Shown: piece by piece, positions 50,596-60,300 of the stretch
Layout of the letters: every line of letters begins with the position of its first letter
Numbering within the stretch: the first letter of the stretch is position 1
Assembly (NCBI RefSeq): GCF_007830455.1
Contig: NZ_VLLB01000011.1
Span: 1-64,000, forward strand
From: Pseudoduganella lurida
GTDB lineage: Bacteria; Pseudomonadota; Gammaproteobacteria; Burkholderiales; Burkholderiaceae_D
Direction of reading: 5' to 3'
DNA: 64,000 nt
Position numbers and translations under genes: made by a program
Notes under the pieces: generated by a model
Told to the model about the DNA's origin: nothing
What the model saw: only the letters and a program-made list of their open reading frames with translations
Databases searched by the model: none

Positions 50596-53500
50596 ATGAC
50601 GAAAATGCCGCAAGACCTGCGTAACGAAACCCTGGAACTCGTGAATGCCCGCCCGGCCGACGGCCCGCCGCTGCAGGCCCTCATCGGCGCGTGGCTGAAG
50701 TCCCTCGACGACGAGGACCTGGCCGACACGTCGCCCGCCAGCCTGGCCCCGGTGCTCGTCGAAGGTTTCGCGCAGGCGGCCACGCGCACCACGCACGATG
50801 CGCAGATCGCCACGCTGCATTACGCCGATGGCCGCGGCGGCACCGCCACGGCCCTGCTGATCCTGAACGACGACATGCCCTACCTGGTCGATTCGATCGT
50901 GATGGCGCTGCGCAAGCAGAAGGTCGCCGTCAACGGCGTGCTCAATGCCGTGCTGCCCGTCACGCGCGATGCCGGCGGCACCGTCACTGCCGTGGGCGAA
51001 CATGGCGCGAAGCTGGAATCGTACGTGCTGTGCCTGCTGACCGAGGAGCTGGACGGCGCCGCGCTGGAAGAGCTGAAGGGCCGCATCGGCCAGGTCACCC
51101 GCGCCGCCACCGTCGTGCGCCGCGACCTGCCGGCCATGAAGGACCGCTTCACGACGGTTGCGACCTCCGTGCAGGGCCAGGGCGAAGAGGGCGCCGAAGC
51201 GGCCGCCTTCCTGCAATGGGCGCGCGACGAAGGCTTCGAAGTGCATGGCTATGCCTACTATCACGTGCAGGCCGGCGAGCGCGAACTGGTGCGCGACGTG
51301 GCCAGCCGCATCGGCGTGCTGCAGGACACCAGCGACCCTGTGTATGGCACCTGCCTGGCCAATATCCCCGGCGATCCGGACCTGCTGTCGCGCCGCGGCG
51401 GCATCCTGTCGATCGTCAAGGCCGACGTGGGCGGCGTGCTGCACCGCGACCAGCAGCTGGACTTCCTGGGCGTGCGCGCCAGCGATGCCGCCGGCAATGT
51501 GCTGGGCGAGCACTGCTTCATCGGCCTGTTCACGCGCGCCGCGGCCCTCACGCCGCTGGCCCGCCTGCCGTTCGCGCGCGGCCGCATCGCGCAGGTGCTG
51601 AAGATCGCCAACCTGCGTGCGGAAGGCTTCCGCGCCGAGAAATTCATCGAGATCCTGGAGTCCCTGCCGCGCACCGAAACGCTGGAGGCGGAGCCGCAAT
51701 GGCTGACGGAGGTGTGCAGCACCGTCGTCTCGCTGTACAAGCAGCCGCGCACCAAGGTGTTCGCGCGGCGCGACGTGTACGCGCGTCACCTGAACGTGCT
51801 GGTCTACCTGCCGCGCGAACGCTACAGCGCCAGCGTGGCCAATGCGCTGTCGCGCGCTCTGCAGGAAAGCTCCGGCGCCACGCATGTGAGCTCGCAGACG
51901 CTGGTGGCCGACGGCCCGCTGGCGCGCCTGTACCTGATCGCCCACGCGGCCCGCTATCCGCTCGACCTGGAAGGCGATATCCAGCGTCCGCTGCTGGCCA
52001 TCCTCGATGGCTGGCACGAGAGCTTCTCGGAACTGGCCGATGCCGTGCCGGACGAGCCGCTGCGCAACAGCCTGCGCCGCCTGTGCGCCACGCTGCCGGT
52101 GGACTACGTGGCGACCACCTCGCCGGCCGTGGCCTTCCACGACCTGGACAAGATCCTGCGCAACGGCGCCGGTGACCGCGCCGCGGTGCGCATCGAGCTG
52201 GCATCGGACACGGTGCCGGCCACCACCATCCGCATCTACACGGTGGACAAGGTGCCGGCGCTGTCGTCGATGCTGCCGGCGCTGCATAACGCGGGCGTAC
52301 TGATCGACCGCGAACAGGCGCACACCATCAGGACGGGCGACGGGCGCCGCCATTACGTGACGAGCCTTGCCGTCGATACGGCAACGGCCGAGAAACTGGC
52401 GCAGCCGGGCGTCGCGCCCGTTGCCGGCGAACTGTTCGAAGCGCTGTTCAACAACGATGTGGAAGACGGCCGCCTGAACGGCCTGATCGTCGAAGGCGGC
52501 CTGTCGACCCGCCAGGTGCAGCTGGTGCGTGCCTACATGAGCTACTGGCGCCAGACCGGCACGCAGTTCTCGGTGCGCTACATGGCCGAAAGCGTGCGCC
52601 GCCAGCCGCAGTTCATGAAGGAGATCGTGGACGCGTTCGAACAGCGCTTCGATCCGCGCCGCAGCGAAGCGGACCGCGCCGCCGCGCGCGAACAGCTGGT
52701 GGCGCTGAAAGGCCGCCTGCCGCAGCTGAACCACGCCGACCTGGAAGTGATCCTGGGCGCGCTGCTGGACCTGATCCTGGCCACCGTGCGCACCAACTAC
52801 TTCAAGGCCTACCAGGGCGACCAGATCATCTTCAAGTTCGACACCACGGGCCTGACCTGGCTGCCGGAACCGAAGCCGTACCGCGAGATCTACGTGTTCT
52901 CGCGCCGCTTCGAGGGCGTGCACCTGCGCGGCGGCCCGGTCGCCCGCGGCGGCCTGCGCTGGTCGGACCGCATGGAGGATTACCGCACGGAGGTGCTGGG
53001 CCTGGTGAAGGCGCAGATGGTGAAGAATGCCGTGATCGTGCCGGCCGGTGCGAAGGGCGGCTTCGTGTGCAAGCAGATGCCGGCCGGCGCGCCGCGCGAA
53101 GTGATCGCGGCCGAAGGCGAGGCCGTGTACCGCCTGTTCATCGGCGGCCTGCTGGAGCTGACGGACAACCGCGTGCTGGGCAGGATCGAAGCGCCGCAGG
53201 ACACGGTGCGTTATGACGGCGAGGATCCTTACCTGGTCGTCGCGGCGGACAAGGGCACGGCCACGTTCTCCGACATCGCCAACGGCATCGCCGTGCAGCG
53301 CGGCTTCTGGCTGGGCGACGCGTTCGCCTCCGGCGGCTCGAACGGCTACGACCACAAGAAGCTGGGCATCACGGCCAAGGGCGCGTTCGAAGCCGTCAAG
53401 CGCCACTTCTACGAACTGGGCCACGACATGAACACCACGCCGTTCACCGTGGTGGGCGTGGGCGACATGTCCGGCGACGTGTTCGGCAATGGCATGCTGC

Positions 53501-55320
53501 TGTCGAAGCAGATCAAGCTGCTGGCGGCCTTCGACCACCGCCACATCTTCCTCGACCCGAACCCGGACACGGCGAAGTCGTTCGCCGAACGCGAGCGCAT
53601 GTTCGCGCTGCCCCGTTCGTCGTGGGAGGACTATGACAAGTCGCTGATCTCCGAGGGCGGCGGCGTGTTCGCGCGCAACCTGCGCACCATCGAACTGTCG
53701 CCGCAAATCCGCGAGGCGCTCGATATCGACGCCACGTCACTGACGCCGGAAGAGCTGATGCACCGCATCCTGCTGGCTCCGGCGGACCTGTTCTACAACG
53801 GCGGCATCGGCACCTATATCAAGGCCTCCACCGAAACGCATGCGCAGGTGAAGGACCGCGCCAACGACCATATCCGCGTCAACGGCAACGAGCTGCGCGT
53901 GAAGGTGGTGAGCGAAGGCGGCAACCTGGGCGTCACGCAGGCCGGCCGCATCGAGTTCGCGCTGGCCGGTGGCCGCATCTTCACCGATGCGATCGACAAC
54001 TCGGCCGGCGTGGACTGCTCGGACCATGAAGTGAACGCGAAGATCTGGCTGGACGTGGAAGTGAACGCCAACCAGCTGACCGAAGCGGACCGCAACCACA
54101 CGCTCAACGACATGACGGACGATATCGAACGCCTCGTCCTGCGCGACAACACGCAGCAGACCCGCCTGCTGGTGCGCGAGCTGCAGGCGCAGGCCGAACC
54201 GGCGGCGCAGAAGGGCTACGCGGCGCTGATCGCCAGCCTGGAAGAAGAGGGCGCCCTGTCGCGCGAGCTGGAGATGCTGCCGTCGGTGGCCGAACTGGCG
54301 CGCCGCAAGACGGACAGCCGCGGCCTGACGACGCCGGAGCTGGCCGTCGTCATCGCCAACGTGAAGAACCGCTACAAGCGCATCCTCGGCGTGCTGCCCC
54401 TGACGGAGGAAAGCTGGGCCGAATCCGTGCTGCGGCCGTACTTCCCGGGCCTGCTGGTGGCCACCCGTTCGCCGCTGGCGCACCCGCTGGCCAATGCCAT
54501 CCTGGCCACCGTGCTGGCCAACGAAGTCGTCAACCGCTGCGGCCCGCTGATGATCCGCGAACTGGCGGCCGAACACGGCGTGGAAGAGTCGGACGTGATC
54601 CTGGCCTGGGGACAGGCCTGGTCCGCGCTGCAGCTCGAACCCGTGTTCGACACGCTCGACGCGGATGCGCTGAACGTGCCGCGCGATGTGTCGGTTGCCG
54701 TTGATGCGCGCAGCCGTGCCGCGCTGCGCGCCGTGATGGAAGGCGTGCTGGCCGTGCCGAAGGCGCAGCTCGAGAGCAGCGGCGGTATCGAAGAGCTGAC
54801 GGCGCTGTTCCGCGATCCGGCCATGCTGGGCCGCCTAGCGCCGGCCGGCGCCGCGTCGGAGGCCGATGCCTATACGGCGCTGCGTCCCGAGTTCGTGGCG
54901 GCGTGGCGTGCGCTGGAGGCGATCGAAGGCGTCGCAGCGTTCCTGTTCGCGGCGCTGTCCGTGCAGCGTCCGGCGGGCCTGGACCTGCCGGGCTTCCTGG
55001 CGCTGGGCACCACGCTGCGCGCCCGCGCCGGCATCGATGCGCTGGAGCGGGGCCTGAAGCTGCCGGCCACCAGCCGCGGCCAGGAACCGCTGCGCAGCTA
55101 CGCGCAGCAGGCCCTGCGCCGCACGCAGCAGCGCTTGCTGGCCAAGGTCCTGGCACACGTGCTCGCGAAGCCCAATGCGGGTGCGGATGCCGTCGATACC
55201 GTCATCGCCGCCCTGCACCTGCCGCCGGTCACGCCGCCGCAGGACCTGGAACACGCGATGCTCGATGCGTGGACGCTGTCGGAAGCCGTCAACAATGGCG
55301 GCTACGCCAAGGCTGCCTGA
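50596..55320 (+). CDS. gdhB: NAD-dependent glutamate dehydrogenase, large (~170 kDa) type
   Basis: 1574 residues from ATG 50596 with GGAG 6-7 bp upstream; an in-frame ATG at 50491 lies before the hairpin and is less likely. N-terminal ~700 residues are the ACT-like regulatory part. The catalytic domain carries GPVARGGLRWSDRMEDYRTE, KNAVIVPAGAKGGFV (substrate lysine) and the Rossmann loop TVVGVGDMSGDVFGNGML; a long helical C-terminus follows. It oxidises glutamate to 2-oxoglutarate and ammonia, the entry of AST-derived glutamate into the TCA cycle. In P. aeruginosa gdhB is a separate gene under ArgR; here it sits inside the operon. Confidence 0.95.
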   Translation: MTKMPQDLRNETLELVNARPADGPPLQALIGAWLKSLDDEDLADTSPASLAPVLVEGFAQAATRTTHDAQIATLHYADGRGGTATALLILNDDMPYLVDSIVMALRKQKVAVNGVLNAVLPVTRDAGGTVTAVGEHGAKLESYVLCLLTEELDGAALEELKGRIGQVTRAATVVRRDLPAMKDRFTTVATSVQGQGEEGAEAAAFLQWARDEGFEVHGYAYYHVQAGERELVRDVASRIGVLQDTSDPVYGTCLANIPGDPDLLSRRGGILSIVKADVGGVLHRDQQLDFLGVRASDAAGNVLGEHCFIGLFTRAAALTPLARLPFARGRIAQVLKIANLRAEGFRAEKFIEILESLPRTETLEAEPQWLTEVCSTVVSLYKQPRTKVFARRDVYARHLNVLVYLPRERYSASVANALSRALQESSGATHVSSQTLVADGPLARLYLIAHAARYPLDLEGDIQRPLLAILDGWHESFSELADAVPDEPLRNSLRRLCATLPVDYVATTSPAVAFHDLDKILRNGAGDRAAVRIELASDTVPATTIRIYTVDKVPALSSMLPALHNAGVLIDREQAHTIRTGDGRRHYVTSLAVDTATAEKLAQPGVAPVAGELFEALFNNDVEDGRLNGLIVEGGLSTRQVQLVRAYMSYWRQTGTQFSVRYMAESVRRQPQFMKEIVDAFEQRFDPRRSEADRAAAREQLVALKGRLPQLNHADLEVILGALLDLILATVRTNYFKAYQGDQIIFKFDTTGLTWLPEPKPYREIYVFSRRFEGVHLRGGPVARGGLRWSDRMEDYRTEVLGLVKAQMVKNAVIVPAGAKGGFVCKQMPAGAPREVIAAEGEAVYRLFIGGLLELTDNRVLGRIEAPQDTVRYDGEDPYLVVAADKGTATFSDIANGIAVQRGFWLGDAFASGGSNGYDHKKLGITAKGAFEAVKRHFYELGHDMNTTPFTVVGVGDMSGDVFGNGMLLSKQIKLLAAFDHRHIFLDPNPDTAKSFAERERMFALPRSSWEDYDKSLISEGGGVFARNLRTIELSPQIREALDIDATSLTPEELMHRILLAPADLFYNGGIGTYIKASTETHAQVKDRANDHIRVNGNELRVKVVSEGGNLGVTQAGRIEFALAGGRIFTDAIDNSAGVDCSDHEVNAKIWLDVEVNANQLTEADRNHTLNDMTDDIERLVLRDNTQQTRLLVRELQAQAEPAAQKGYAALIASLEEEGALSRELEMLPSVAELARRKTDSRGLTTPELAVVIANVKNRYKRILGVLPLTEESWAESVLRPYFPGLLVATRSPLAHPLANAILATVLANEVVNRCGPLMIRELAAEHGVEESDVILAWGQAWSALQLEPVFDTLDADALNVPRDVSVAVDARSRAALRAVMEGVLAVPKAQLESSGGIEELTALFRDPAMLGRLAPAGAASEADAYTALRPEFVAAWRALEAIEGVAAFLFAALSVQRPAGLDLPGFLALGTTLRARAGIDALERGLKLPATSRGQEPLRSYAQQALRRTQQRLLAKVLAHVLAKPNAGADAVDTVIAALHLPPVTPPQDLEHAMLDAWTLSEAVNNGGYAKAA

Positions 55321-55321
55321 C

Positions 55322-56332
55322 ATGGTGGACGCAGTGATGGCAGACCCGGGGCAGCCGTCCTTGCCGCCGGCCGTGCAGGCGCTGGCCGGGGCCGATTTCT
55401 CGGCCGTCGCCCGTGCCTTCAGCGATGCCGGCTTCGAGGTCAAGGAACCGGCGGACGGCATCCTGACCATCCGCCGTCCCGCGGCGGTGCGGCCGGCGGT
55501 GGTGCTGTCGGTCGGCGTGCATGGCGACGAGACGGGGCCGATCGAACTGACGGCGTATCTCCTCGATGCGCTGTCGCGCGACCCGGCAGCGCTGGCGGTG
55601 GACCTGATGGTCTGCGTCGGCAATATCGCCGCCATCCGCGCCGGCAAGCGCTTCATCGATGCGGACCTGAACCGCATGTTCCGTCCGGTGCGGGGCGACC
55701 TGGCCGGGACGGCGGAGGCGGCGCGTGCCGATGCGATGATCGATGCGACCGCGGCGTTCTTTGACCAGGCGGGACCGGAGCGCTGGCACCTGGACCTGCA
55801 CACGGCGATTCGTCCGTCTGCCTATCCCACGTTTGCGATCGTGCCGGAGCTGATCGACGAGGAGGGCAAGAACAAGCTGATCGCCTGGCTGGGCGAGGCC
55901 GCCATCGGCGCGATCATCCTGAACCGGGAATCGGCCGGTACGTACAGTTACTACAGCGCCGAGCATCACCGCGCCGCCGGCAGCACGGTGGAGCTGGGGC
56001 GCATCGGCGTGCTGGGGCAGAACGACCTGGCGCAGTTCGCCGCCGCCTCGGCCGCGCTGGACCGGCTGCTGCGCGGCCAGCCGCCGCAAGCCGCCGCGAC
56101 CGCACCCCATGTGTTCCGCGCCGCACGCAACATCATCAAGCTGTCCGATGCGTTCACGATGGCCTTCGGCCGCGAGACGCAGAACTTCACGCCGCTGCCG
56201 CAGGGCGCCGAAATCGCCCGCGACGGCGACACCGTCTACACCGTCGAGCAGCCGGAGGAATTCGTCGTCTTCCCCAACCCCGACGTCCGCATCGGCCTGC
56301 GCGCCGGGCTGATGGTCATCCGCATCGGCTGA
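55322..56332 (+). CDS. astE: Succinylglutamate desuccinylase
   Basis: 336 residues from ATG 55322, 1 bp after the gdhB stop (ATG 55337 also possible). Zinc ligands: VGVHGDETGPIEL (His, Glu) and WHLDLHTAIRPS (His). Also DADLNRMF and VELGRIGVLGQND typical of AstE. It splits succinylglutamate to glutamate and succinate, the last AST step. It is the final gene of the operon and is followed by repeat pair C. Confidence 0.94.
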   Translation: MVDAVMADPGQPSLPPAVQALAGADFSAVARAFSDAGFEVKEPADGILTIRRPAAVRPAVVLSVGVHGDETGPIELTAYLLDALSRDPAALAVDLMVCVGNIAAIRAGKRFIDADLNRMFRPVRGDLAGTAEAARADAMIDATAAFFDQAGPERWHLDLHTAIRPSAYPTFAIVPELIDEEGKNKLIAWLGEAAIGAIILNRESAGTYSYYSAEHHRAAGSTVELGRIGVLGQNDLAQFAAASAALDRLLRGQPPQAAATAPHVFRAARNIIKLSDAFTMAFGRETQNFTPLPQGAEIARDGDTVYTVEQPEEFVVFPNPDVRIGLRAGLMVIRIG

Positions 56333-56340
56333 TCACACAT

Positions 56341-56455
56341 CAGCCCGTGTCAACTTCGGGGTCAGTCACCAAACGAGACACGAGCTCAGCATTATTATTG
56401 ACGAGCTCGTGTCAACTTTCGTGACTGACCCCGACGTGGACACGGGCTCGGCTGT
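56341..56455. repeat. Inverted pair of GTGTC...GACAC intergenic repeats (pair C)
   Basis: Copy 1 (56341-56390) and copy 2 (56402-56455) are reverse complements at about four bases in five. Both run from CGTGTCAACTT to GACACG with the inner GGGGTCAGTCAC box, so they match pair A most closely. The pair separates the convergent astE and the small membrane-protein gene. Confidence 0.85.
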
Positions 56456-56464
56456 GGCGCGGCC

Positions 56465-56489
56465 AATAAAAAAGCCACCCGCGGGTGGC
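56465..56489 (-). terminator. Terminator of the small membrane-protein gene
   Basis: GCCACCCGCGGGTGGC (56474-56489) is a perfect palindrome followed on the minus strand by TTTTTTATT. It lies 22 bp after the minus-strand stop. Confidence 0.85.
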
Positions 56490-56510
56490 TCGATCTGATC
56501 ACACGAAAAT

Positions 56511-56738
56511 TTACGCTTCGGCGGACTGCGCCGGTGCGTCCAGCGCCAGGGTGGGGGAGGAGGCGGCGCGGGCGGCGCCGCCCGGGATCGGGGAAGGCAG
56601 CTGGCGACCGGCATCCGGCAGCCAGCCGATGATGGCGATGGTGGCCGCGAGCGAGAGCAGGATCACGCCACCGACGGCAACCACGGTCAACGGGTCGATG
56701 CGTGCGGTCGTCGTCGGGATCTTCTGATACAACGTCAT
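56511..56738 (-). CDS. Small single-span membrane protein (75 residues)
   Basis: MTLYQKIPTTTARIDPLTVV leads into a hydrophobic helix to IIGWLP, followed by an Ala/Pro/Ser-rich tail ending AQSAEA. A strong AAGGAGACG ribosome-binding site precedes the ATG and a clear terminator follows, so it is a real monocistronic gene. Topology is probably N-in with a periplasmic tail. No family recognised. Divergent from the old yellow enzyme gene across 116 bp that contain both promoters. Confidence 0.7.
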   Translation of the reverse strand: MTLYQKIPTTTARIDPLTVVAVGGVILLSLAATIAIIGWLPDAGRQLPSPIPGGAARAASSPTLALDAPAQSAEA

Positions 56739-56854
56739 GGTGCGTCTCCTTCGCGTAGCGTTTGGTTTTGTGAAAGATTAATCGGATACGTAGACGCAAA
56801 CCATCCAATCTCTGTATCAAAAGTAAGCACTTGTAACCGCCAAAGACATCCAAT

Positions 56855-57967
56855 ATGAGCCAACTGTTCACGCCCTTTTCGCTGGGCCCGCTGCAATTGA
56901 AAAACCGCATCGCCATCGCGCCGATGTGCCAGTATTCCGCCGTCGATGGCCATGCCTCCGAGTGGCACATGATCCACCTGGGCCACCTGGCCCTGTCCGG
57001 CGCGGCGCTGCTGACGCTGGAGGCGACGGCCGTGTCGCCGGAAGGCCGCATCTCCGATGGCGACCTCGGTCTGTGGTCGGATGCCCACCAGGCCTCGCTG
57101 CAGCCGGTGATCGCGGCGATCCGCAAGCATTCGCCGATCCGCCTGGCCGTGCAGCTGGGGCACGCCGGACGCAAGGCTTCGTCCGCCGTGCCATGGAAGG
57201 GCGGCGCCAGCGTGCCGCCGGCCGAGGGTGGCTGGCAGACGGTGGCGCCGTCGGCCGTGCCGCATGCGGAAGGCGAGACGACGCCGCTGGCACTGGACGA
57301 AGCCGGCCTGCAGAAAGTGAAGGACGACTTCGTGGCGGCGGCGCGCCGCGTGCATGCGCTGGGCATCGAAGGCATCGAGCTGCATGGCGCGCATGGCTAC
57401 CTGCTGCACCAGTTCCTGTCGCCGCTGGCCAACCAGCGCACCGACCAGTACGGCGGCTCGCTGGAGAACCGCATGCGCTTCCCGCTCGAGGTGTTCGACG
57501 CGGTGCGCGCCGCCGTGCCGCCGGAGGTGGCGGTGGGCATGCGCATCTCGGCCAGCGACTGGGTCGAGGGCGGCTGGGATATCGAACAGAGCGTCGCGTT
57601 CTCCCACGCTCTCAAAGAACGCGGCACCAGCTTCGTGCACGTCTCCAGCGGCGGCGTGTCGCCGAAGCAGAAGATCCCCGTCGGCCCCGGCTACCAGATC
57701 CAGTTCGCCGAACGCATCCGGCGCGAGACGGGCGTGCCGACGATCGGCGTGGGCCTCATCACGGAGCCCGAGCACGCCGAGTCGATCGTGCTGCAGGGCC
57801 AGGCCGATGTGGTCGCGCTGGCACGCGGCATCCTGTACGATCCGCGCTGGCCATGGCATGCCGCCGCCAAGCTGGGCGCGGCCGTCGATGCGCCGCCGCA
57901 GTACTGGCGTTCGCAGCCGCACGACCTGAAGAAGCTGTTCGGCGACACCAGCCTGGGCCAGCGCTGA
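56855..57967 (+). CDS. NADH:flavin oxidoreductase, old yellow enzyme family (YqjM/XenA class)
   Basis: 370 residues. FMN-binding TIM barrel: LKNRIAIAPMCQYSAVDG (the Cys-containing thermophilic-like/YqjM class signature), VQLGHAGRKASS, IELHGAHGYLLHQFLSPLAN with the catalytic His pair, QYGGSLENRMRF and a C-terminal phosphate loop. It reduces activated C=C bonds of electrophilic compounds with NAD(P)H. The HAD gene follows 27 bp later on the same strand. Confidence 0.92.
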   Translation: MSQLFTPFSLGPLQLKNRIAIAPMCQYSAVDGHASEWHMIHLGHLALSGAALLTLEATAVSPEGRISDGDLGLWSDAHQASLQPVIAAIRKHSPIRLAVQLGHAGRKASSAVPWKGGASVPPAEGGWQTVAPSAVPHAEGETTPLALDEAGLQKVKDDFVAAARRVHALGIEGIELHGAHGYLLHQFLSPLANQRTDQYGGSLENRMRFPLEVFDAVRAAVPPEVAVGMRISASDWVEGGWDIEQSVAFSHALKERGTSFVHVSSGGVSPKQKIPVGPGYQIQFAERIRRETGVPTIGVGLITEPEHAESIVLQGQADVVALARGILYDPRWPWHAAAKLGAAVDAPPQYWRSQPHDLKKLFGDTSLGQR

Positions 57968-57994
57968 CGCCGACCCACAAGGAACAGGGAAACG

Positions 57995-58636
57995 ATGCGC
58001 CGCTATGACCTGCTGATTTTCGACTTCGACGGCACGCTGGCCGACAGCTTCCCCTTCTTCCTCGAAGCGTTCGACACGGTGGCGGACACGCATCGCCTGC
58101 GCCGTCTCGACCGCAGCCGGGTGGACGAGCTGCGCGGCTGCGAGCTGCCGCAGCTGATGCGCCATGTCGGCATGCCGCGCTGGAAGCTGCTGCCGGTGGC
58201 GATGCAGTTCCGTGCGCTGATGGCGCAGGACATCGCCCGCATCCGCCTGTTCGACGGCGTGCGCGAGCTGCTGCGCGCCGAGGCTGCCCGGGGCACGGTG
58301 CTGGCGCTCGTCACCTCCAATTCCGAGGCCAATGTGCGTGCCGTGCTGGGCGACGAGGCGCGCCTGTTCGCCCACGTGGAATGCGGCGCCGCGCTGTTCG
58401 GCAAACGCCGCCGGCTGCGCCGCGTGGTGCAGGCCAGCGGCGTGCCGTCCGACCGCGTGCTGTGCCTGGGCGACGAGACGCGCGACCTGAACGCGGCCCA
58501 GGCCGAGCAGCTCGATTTCGCCGCCGTCGGCTGGGGCTATGCGAAGCCGGAAACGCTGCGGGCACGCGGTCCGCAGCTGATGTTCAACAGCGTCTCCGAG
58601 ATGGCCACCCGGCTGGCGGGGCGCAGCGCGGCGTGA
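57995..58636 (+). CDS. HAD-family hydrolase (Gph/PGP-like phosphatase)
   Basis: 213 residues. Motif I LLIFDFDGTLADSFPFF, motif II LALVTSNSEAN, motif III Lys/Arg region GKRRRLRRVVQ and motif IV LCLGDETRDLNAA. The helical cap between residues 20 and 80 marks a subclass I phosphatase such as phosphoglycolate phosphatase. The substrate is not determinable. A GGAACAGGGA stretch precedes the ATG. Confidence 0.86.
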   Translation: MRRYDLLIFDFDGTLADSFPFFLEAFDTVADTHRLRRLDRSRVDELRGCELPQLMRHVGMPRWKLLPVAMQFRALMAQDIARIRLFDGVRELLRAEAARGTVLALVTSNSEANVRAVLGDEARLFAHVECGAALFGKRRRLRRVVQASGVPSDRVLCLGDETRDLNAAQAEQLDFAAVGWGYAKPETLRARGPQLMFNSVSEMATRLAGRSAA

Positions 58637-58726
58637 ACCGACACGGGAAGGCAGCGCGGAAGAATCTTTGTTTCCGTGGGTGTTTTGACCACAAAATTCC
58701 TTTAGGGAAGTCGCGAATACTGGCCC

Positions 58727-58732
58727 TATAAT
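58727..58732 (+). promoter_or_regulatory. Consensus -10 element (TATAAT) upstream of the APC permease
   Basis: TATAAT matches consensus exactly, 68 bp before the permease start. No good -35 hexamer stands 16-18 bp upstream, so the promoter may need an activator. The rest of the 164-bp gap holds no recognised element. Confidence 0.45.
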
Positions 58733-58800
58733 TCCCGACTTGTCTTTGCGGGGGCGCCACGAGTGCCGCCGCAACCGAATCCCCCTGAGAAGGAACACCC

Positions 58801-60264
58801 GTGAGCCAAACGCTGGTCCAGAAACTCACTCGCACCAAGCCCGTCGAATCCCATGCCTCTCCTGCCGCCGGCGGCCTGTCCCGCTCGATCGGCCTGTTCC
58901 CGCTGACGATGATCGGCGTCGGCGCCACGATCGGCACCGGCATCTTCTTCACGATGGTCGAAGCCGTGCCGAAGGCCGGACCGGCGGTGATCCTGTCGTT
59001 CCTGCTGGCGGCATTGACGGCGGGCCTGACCGCGCTGTGCTACGCCGAACTGTCGTTCCGCATTCCGGCGGCCGGATCCTCGTACTCGTTCGCGTATGCG
59101 ACGGTGGGGGAGTTCATGGCCTTCGTGATGGCGGCCTGCCTGCTGCTCGAATACGGGCTGGCGGCCAGCGCGGTGGCGATCGGCTGGTCCGATTATTTGA
59201 ACAGCTTCCTGAACAATGCGTTCGGCTGGCATATTCCCACGGCGCTGCGCACGCCGATGATCGTCTCCACGCCGAACGGCATCGCCTTCCATATGGGGCA
59301 CATCAACCTGCCGCCCATCATCCTGGTGGCGCTGTGCTGCTTCCTGCTGGTGCGTGGCGCGAAGGAATCGGCCACCACCAATGCGATCATGGTGCTGATC
59401 AAGCTCGCCGTGCTGATCTTCTTCGTCGTGATCGCCTTCACGGGCTTCGACATCAACAACTTCCACCCGTTCTTCAAGGAGGCCGGCGACAAGGGCCTGC
59501 TGGGCATGCAGGGCGTGGCCGCGGCGGCCGGCACCGTGTTCTTCTCGTTCATCGGCCTGGACACCGTGGCCACGGCGGGCGAGGAAGTGCACAACCCGAA
59601 GCGCAACGTGCCGCTGGGGATCCTGGCCGCGCTGGGCGTCGTCACCGTGTTCTACCTGCTGGTGGCCGTGGCTGCCATGGGCGCGCAGCCGGCCCACCTG
59701 TTCGAAGGGCAGGAGGCCGGCCTGGCCGTGATCCTGCAGAACGTCACGGGCAAGGCCTGGCCCGCGCTGGTGCTGGCGGCCGGCGCCGTGATCTCCGTGT
59801 TCTCGGTGACGCTGGTGACGATCTATGGCCAGACGCGCATCCTGTACGCGATCTCGCGCGACGGCCTGATCTCGAAGAGCTTCCACAAGGTCAGCGAGCG
59901 CACCTCCACGCCGGTGATCAACACGCTGATCGTCAGCGTCGTGGTGGCGCTGGTGGCCGGCTTCGTCGACGCCACCTTCCTGTGGGACATGGTGAGCATG
60001 GGCACGCTGACGGCGTTCATCGTGGTGGCCGTGGCCGTGCCGGTGATGCGCCGCAAGGAGCGCGCACTGGGCAAGTACGAGAAGGGCGGCTTCCGCGTGC
60101 CGTTCGGCGCCTACCTGGTGCCGGGCCTGTCGATCTGCGCCTGCGCCTACCTGATGATCGGCCTGTCGAACACGACCCGGCTGATCTTCGCGATCTGGAT
60201 GGGCGCCACCGTGCTCACGTACTTCACGTACAGCGTGCGCAATTCGCGGCTGAACAAGGCGTAA
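58801..60264 (+). CDS. APC-superfamily amino acid permease (cationic amino acid/YfnA-like)
   Basis: 487 residues from a GTG at 58801, preceded by GAGAAGGAACACCC. Twelve or more helices; the first reads TMIGVGATIGTGIFFTMVEAVPKAGPAVILSF with the GxG(A)TIGTGIF signature (key part IGTGIFF). EEVHNPKRNVPLGI follows helix 6. The fold imports amino acids with protons. Substrate unknown: cationic amino acids would fit the AST operon 2.5 kb upstream, but that is inference. Confidence 0.9.
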   Translation: MSQTLVQKLTRTKPVESHASPAAGGLSRSIGLFPLTMIGVGATIGTGIFFTMVEAVPKAGPAVILSFLLAALTAGLTALCYAELSFRIPAAGSSYSFAYATVGEFMAFVMAACLLLEYGLAASAVAIGWSDYLNSFLNNAFGWHIPTALRTPMIVSTPNGIAFHMGHINLPPIILVALCCFLLVRGAKESATTNAIMVLIKLAVLIFFVVIAFTGFDINNFHPFFKEAGDKGLLGMQGVAAAAGTVFFSFIGLDTVATAGEEVHNPKRNVPLGILAALGVVTVFYLLVAVAAMGAQPAHLFEGQEAGLAVILQNVTGKAWPALVLAAGAVISVFSVTLVTIYGQTRILYAISRDGLISKSFHKVSERTSTPVINTLIVSVVVALVAGFVDATFLWDMVSMGTLTAFIVVAVAVPVMRRKERALGKYEKGGFRVPFGAYLVPGLSICACAYLMIGLSNTTRLIFAIWMGATVLTYFTYSVRNSRLNKA

Positions 60265-60300
60265 GCGGTCAGCGGCAGCCCAGCCAGTCGATGATGTCCT

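Noticed and set aside
50467..53706. 1079-residue minus-strand open frame
   Set aside because: Antisense shadow of gdhB with no family motif.
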